Origin: Candidatus Omnitrophota bacterium
Lineage (GTDB): Bacteria; Omnitrophota; Gorgyraeia; JABMRN01; RBG-13-46-9
DNA length: 8,175 nucleotides
Direction of reading: 5' to 3'
Assembly: GCA_016782495.1 (NCBI GenBank)
Contig: JADHYL010000022.1
Location: 1-8,175 of the forward strand
A program made the position numbers and the translations under genes. Position 1 is the stretch's first letter. Every line of letters starts with the position of its first letter. A model generated the notes under the pieces. It saw only the letters and a list, made by a program, of their open reading frames with translations, ran no database searches and was not told the origin of the DNA. This document shows, one piece after another, positions 5,950 to 8,175 of this stretch.

Positions 5950-6227
5950 GTCAGGATCCTGTCGGCTTTTTTAATGATTTCTATGAGAACCCAGCGCTTA
6001 TCCCTTGAAAGCGGCTTTGATTCTCTTATTTTTACCCCATCGCCCAATTTTGCGGAATTTTTCTCGTCGTGCGCTTTAAACTTGTTGAATTTTCTAATGC
6101 GTTTTTTAAAGACGGGGTGCGTCGTCAGGCGGCTTACCTCGACTATTATGGTTTTATCCATCTTATCGCTCACAACGATGCCGGTTAGTTCCTTGCCTCT
6201 AAAAAAAGTCTTTTCACCCTTTTGCAT
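5946..6227 (-). CDS. rpsQ: 30S ribosomal protein S17
   Basis: Primary 16S rRNA-binding protein with an OB fold. 93 aa, within the normal range. Recognisable core: KELTGIVVSDKMDKTIIVEV (11-30), HPVFKKRIRKFNKFKAHDE (37-55) and GDGVKIRESKPLSRDKRWVL (62-81). The ATG at 6227 has a good AAGGAG (6235-6240) 7 nt upstream, even though it lies inside rpmC and gives a 14-nt overlap in a different frame. I see no later ATG before the conserved core, so the overlap appears real. Confidence 0.97.
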   Translation of the reverse strand: MQKGEKTFFRGKELTGIVVSDKMDKTIIVEVSRLTTHPVFKKRIRKFNKFKAHDEKNSAKLGDGVKIRESKPLSRDKRWVLIEIIKKADRILT

Positions 6228-6417
6228 TCTCTTTCTCCTTTAAAATCGTAAGAAGCCTCGCTATATCTTTTCTTGCCACGCTTATGCGGTGAGGTTTCTC
6301 TACCCGCCCGGTCTTTTGCTCAAACCTGAGTTTGAAAAGCTCTTCCTTTAGCGAAACCAGCTTTATGCTTATCTCCGCTTCGGTCATGTTTCTTATTTCG
6401 CTCGCTCTTAACGCCAT
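6214..6417 (-). CDS. rpmC: 50S ribosomal protein L29
   Basis: Small helical protein at the tunnel exit near L23; forms part of the docking site for signal recognition particle and trigger factor. 67 aa from the ATG at 6417 (MALRASEIRNM). Two predicted helices cover about 8-35 and 40-64, with the usual LKEELFKLRFEQKTGRVEKPHRI (about 23-45) and VARKDIARLLTILKE. An in-frame TTG at 6435 would add six residues, but AGGGGG (6425-6430) stands 7 nt before the ATG, which decides the start. The ATG is 1 nt after the rplP stop. The 3' end overlaps rpsQ by 14 nt. Confidence 0.96.
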   Translation of the reverse strand: MALRASEIRNMTEAEISIKLVSLKEELFKLRFEQKTGRVEKPHRISVARKDIARLLTILKEKENAKG

Positions 6418-6418
6418 A

Positions 6419-6832
6419 TTAGTGCCCCCTAACAACGAACCTTGTCCTTATGGGTAATTTGTTTGCGGCCAGGCGCATGGAATCCTTCGCCAGATCAATG
6501 GGTATGCCGTCCATCTCAAAAAGTATTCTCCCTTTTCTGACAACGGATACCCAGTGCTCCGGGGCGCCTTTACCTTTGCCCATCCTTGTTTCGGCCGGTT
6601 TTTTAGTCACCGGCTTATCGGGAAATAGCCTTATCCAGACCTTGCCGCCTCTCCTGGTGTGTCGCATAAGAGCCACGCGCGCAGCTTCGATCTGCCTATC
6701 TCTGATCCACCCGTTTTCCATGGCTTTTAGGCCGCATTCTCCGAAGCTAAGTTCGGCACATTTGAAGCTCGTGCCTTTTCTTCTACCCCGTTGGGCCTTT
6801 CTGTACTTTACGCGTTTTGGCATTAGCGCCAT
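6419..6832 (-). CDS. rplP: 50S ribosomal protein L16
   Basis: Late-assembling protein near the A-site tRNA and peptidyl-transferase centre. Starting at the ATG at 6832 it is 137 aa, matching the family (136 in E. coli). N-terminus MALMPKRVKYRKAQRGR; signature around 74-89 with KKPAETRMGKGKG, where R83 corresponds to the hydroxylated Arg81 of E. coli. AAGGGA (6841-6846) lies 8 nt upstream. The open frame continues upstream to 6901, but that stretch is inside rpsC and does not resemble L16. The accepted start still overlaps the 3' end of rpsC by 50 nt. Confidence 0.97.
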   Translation of the reverse strand: MALMPKRVKYRKAQRGRRKGTSFKCAELSFGECGLKAMENGWIRDRQIEAARVALMRHTRRGGKVWIRLFPDKPVTKKPAETRMGKGKGAPEHWVSVVRKGRILFEMDGIPIDLAKDSMRLAANKLPIRTRFVVRGH

Positions 6833-7481
6833 GATTTTCTTCCCTTTCCATTCCGAACTTCTCGCCTTTATAAACCCATACCTTGACGCCGATAAGACCA
6901 TATGTCGTATGGGCTTCCGTAAAACCGTAATCTATGTCCGCTCTCAAGGTCTGAAGCGGGAGCTTTCCGTACCTCAAGGTTTCGTTCCTTGCGATCTCCG
7001 AGCCGCCGAGCCTTCCGCCTATTTTTATTTTAAGGCCTTCGCACCCGGCATCTCTGGCTAGCTGGAGAGATTTTTTCATTGCTCTTCTAAACGGAATCCT
7101 TTTCTCGAGCTGAAATGCTATATTCTCCGCTATAAGCTGAGCCTCGAGGGCAGCCTGTTTTATCTCCTTTATATCAATAAAGACCTGCTTCTCGCCGACC
7201 ATGGATTGCAAATCCTCTTTCAATGCTTCTATTTCCGCGCCCCTGCGCCCTATAATAACGCCGGGCCTGGCCGTGTGTATGATAATTCGTATGCGCTCGC
7301 CCGTCCTCTCTATCTCTATGCTTGAAATGGCAGCGGCCGCAAGTTTTGTCTTCACGTATTTTTTTATTTTCTGATCCTCTATAAGCAAATTATGAAAAGT
7401 GTACTTTTTAGCGAACCAGAGCGACTTCCAATTTTTTATTATCCCTAACCTAAAGCCGTACGGATGAACTTTTTGTCCCAT
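6783..7481 (-). CDS. rpsC: 30S ribosomal protein S3
   Basis: Lines the mRNA entry channel of the small-subunit head and has mRNA helicase activity together with S4 and S5. 232 aa. N-terminus MGQKVHPYGFRLG, type II KH domain with the GxxG loop G78-RR-G81 (RPGVIIGRRGAEIE). The C-terminal domain contains GRLGGSEIARNE and ends its conserved part at GVKVWVYKGE. The last ~25 residues (KFGMEREENHGANAKTRK and on) are not conserved, and the final 16 codons are read from the start of rplP in another frame. The ATG at 7481 shares one base with the rplV stop (TAATG), with GAGGA 7 nt upstream. Confidence 0.97.
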   Translation of the reverse strand: MGQKVHPYGFRLGIIKNWKSLWFAKKYTFHNLLIEDQKIKKYVKTKLAAAAISSIEIERTGERIRIIIHTARPGVIIGRRGAEIEALKEDLQSMVGEKQVFIDIKEIKQAALEAQLIAENIAFQLEKRIPFRRAMKKSLQLARDAGCEGLKIKIGGRLGGSEIARNETLRYGKLPLQTLRADIDYGFTEAHTTYGLIGVKVWVYKGEKFGMEREENHGANAKTRKVQKGPTG

Positions 7482-7891
7482 TATTTTTTCCTCGATTTTG
7501 CGAAATTTTTCGTTGCCTTCGCCTTCTCCGGCTGGGGCGACTTTGCCGCAGTCTCGGTCGCGTCAAGCTCTACCAGCACGTGGGAGGTTCTTTTTAGTAC
7601 AAGGCCGGCTCTCCCCATCGACATGGACCTGAAACGTTTTAACGCGGGCCCCATATTAACGGTGACTTTTGATATGTACAGATTCTCCTCGCCGAATTTC
7701 TTCTCCGGAATTTTTTTTGCATTATTAAGAGCCGATTCAACGGCGCATTTCAACATGCCGGCGCCCTTCTTGTTCATGTTTACCAGAATAAAAAGCGCCT
7801 CGTTAACCTTCTTTCCCCGCACCATCCTTGCTACTATGGCAAGCTTCTTCGACGAAATCTTCAAATATTTCTGCAAAGCCCTCGTTACCAT
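7481..7891 (-). CDS. rplV: 50S ribosomal protein L22 with a basic C-terminal extension
   Basis: Core large-subunit protein whose long beta-hairpin lines the peptide exit tunnel. 136 aa against about 110 in E. coli. The conserved fold is residues 1-112 (ISSKKLAIVARMVRGKKVNEAL; LKRTSHVLVEL). After it comes a lysine/alanine-rich tail of about 24 residues, a common type of extension. The hairpin tip reads KRFRSMSMGRAG where the common form is near KRFRPRAMGRA. The ATG at 7891 gives MVTRALQKYLKIS, the normal N-terminus. AGGGA (7901-7905) at 9 nt is the Shine-Dalgarno and borders the ATCTG repeat. The stop overlaps the rpsC start by one base. Confidence 0.97.
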   Translation of the reverse strand: MVTRALQKYLKISSKKLAIVARMVRGKKVNEALFILVNMNKKGAGMLKCAVESALNNAKKIPEKKFGEENLYISKVTVNMGPALKRFRSMSMGRAGLVLKRTSHVLVELDATETAAKSPQPEKAKATKNFAKSRKK

Positions 7892-7905
7892 GCTTAGTAT
7901 TCCCT

Positions 7906-7946
7906 ATCTGTGTTTATCTGTTTCAAATCTGCGCTCATCTGTGTTT
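7906..7946. repeat. Phased ATCTG repeat between rpsS and rplV
   Basis: On the plus strand ATCTG occurs at 7906, 7916, 7927 and 7937, spaced 10, 11 and 10 bp. The first and fourth 10-mers are identical (ATCTGTGTTT, 7906-7915 and 7937-7946). In the transcript they read AAACACAGAT. The last unit touches the rpsS stop codon (7946-7948), and the first ends next to the rplV Shine-Dalgarno. Words of this type recur as dispersed intergenic repeats in some uncultivated bacterial genomes as I remember them; I cannot check copy number here. Confidence 0.7.
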
Positions 7947-8175
7947 TATGTTTTCTCCAATGAAACTTCGGTCGCGGCGCCGTGTCTTTTAAATAGCCTC
8001 GTCGGAGCGAACTCCCCAAGCTTATGCCCGACCATGTTTTCCGTAACGAAGACCGGTATGAATTTTTTCCCGTTATAAACCATGAATGTGACACCCACAA
8101 AATCAGGCGGTATGTCTGAACGCCTGGCCCACGTCTTTATGGGTTTTTTATCCCTTGCCTTCTCGGCTTTCTGGA
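7946..8175 (-). CDS. rpsS: 30S ribosomal protein S19 (5' end cut by window)
   Basis: Small-subunit head protein that forms a complex with S13 and contacts the A-site region. Only the C-terminal 75 residues are present; the frame enters at 8175 with a split codon and the start lies beyond the window. The S19 signature is intact: KPIKTWARRSDIPPDFVG, then FMVYNGKKFIPVFVTENMVGHKLGEFAPTR, ending FKRHGAATEVSLEKT. The stop TAA is at 7946-7948, where the ATCTG repeat begins. A second open frame across the same DNA (7894-8100) is a shadow and is not a gene. Position upstream of rplV matches the S10 operon order. Confidence 0.96.
   Translation of the reverse strand, partial: QKAEKARDKKPIKTWARRSDIPPDFVGVTFMVYNGKKFIPVFVTENMVGHKLGEFAPTRLFKRHGAATEVSLEKT

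Noticed and set aside
6833..6901. Longer L16 beginning at 6901
   Set aside because: The extra 23 residues come from the rpsC 3' end and do not resemble L16; the ATG at 6832 has its own Shine-Dalgarno and the family N-terminus.
7464..8078. Long plus-strand open frame opposite rplV and rpsS
   Set aside because: Antisense to two well-identified ribosomal genes and without any family resemblance.
7894..8100. Minus-strand open frame of 68 residues across the rpsS/rplV junction
   Set aside because: The correct S19 frame covers the same DNA; this frame mixes out-of-frame S19 sequence with the translated ATCTG repeat.

Overview
The window is a single co-directional block of translation and secretion genes, all on the minus strand. 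Read in the direction of transcription (high to low coordinates) the order is rpsS (3' part), rplV, rpsC, rplP, rpmC, rpsQ, rplN, rplX, rplE, rpsN (zinc form), rpsH, rplF, rplR, rpsE, rplO, secY, adk (5' part). This is the 3' part of the S10 operon joined without a break to the spc operon, in the ancestral bacterial order. The window cuts the first and last genes. rpmD (L30), which normally lies between rpsE and rplO, is absent. No RNA gene, phage gene, transposase or CRISPR is present.

The organism is a bacterium of moderate GC content that uses ATA, AGA and AGG codons freely. It has zinc-ribbon S14, a four-cysteine L24, a four-cysteine zinc LID in adenylate kinase, and no L30. With the repeat-filled gene junctions, this looks like an uncultivated lineage, perhaps Omnitrophota or a similar candidate phylum. 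That placement is a guess from pattern memory, not a computed result.

The junctions fall into two classes. Twelve of the 16 are tight: overlaps of 1, 4, 14 or 50 nt, or gaps of 21 nt or less, usually with a clear Shine-Dalgarno in the end of the upstream gene. The other four are 53-212 nt long, and repeat-like DNA fills each one: rpsS/rplV (phased ATCTG units), rpsN/rpsH (an AT-rich, strand-asymmetric inverted minisatellite), rpsE/rplO (a GC-rich hairpin) and rplO/secY (the same hairpin family with a larger loop, next to a heptamer array). Two of these reach into coding sequence or stop codons: the heptamer array adds about 18 residues to L15, and the ATCTG element abuts the S19 stop. Three of them carry the Shine-Dalgarno of the next gene (rplV, rplO, secY).

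Functionally, the genes make ribosomal proteins of both subunits (S19, L22, S3, L16, L29, S17, L14, L24, L5, S14, S8, L6, L18, S5, L15), the SecY translocon pore, and adenylate kinase. The most unusual content is not a new protein system. It is the set of short repeats that seem to have entered a very conserved operon only at places where they break no gene.
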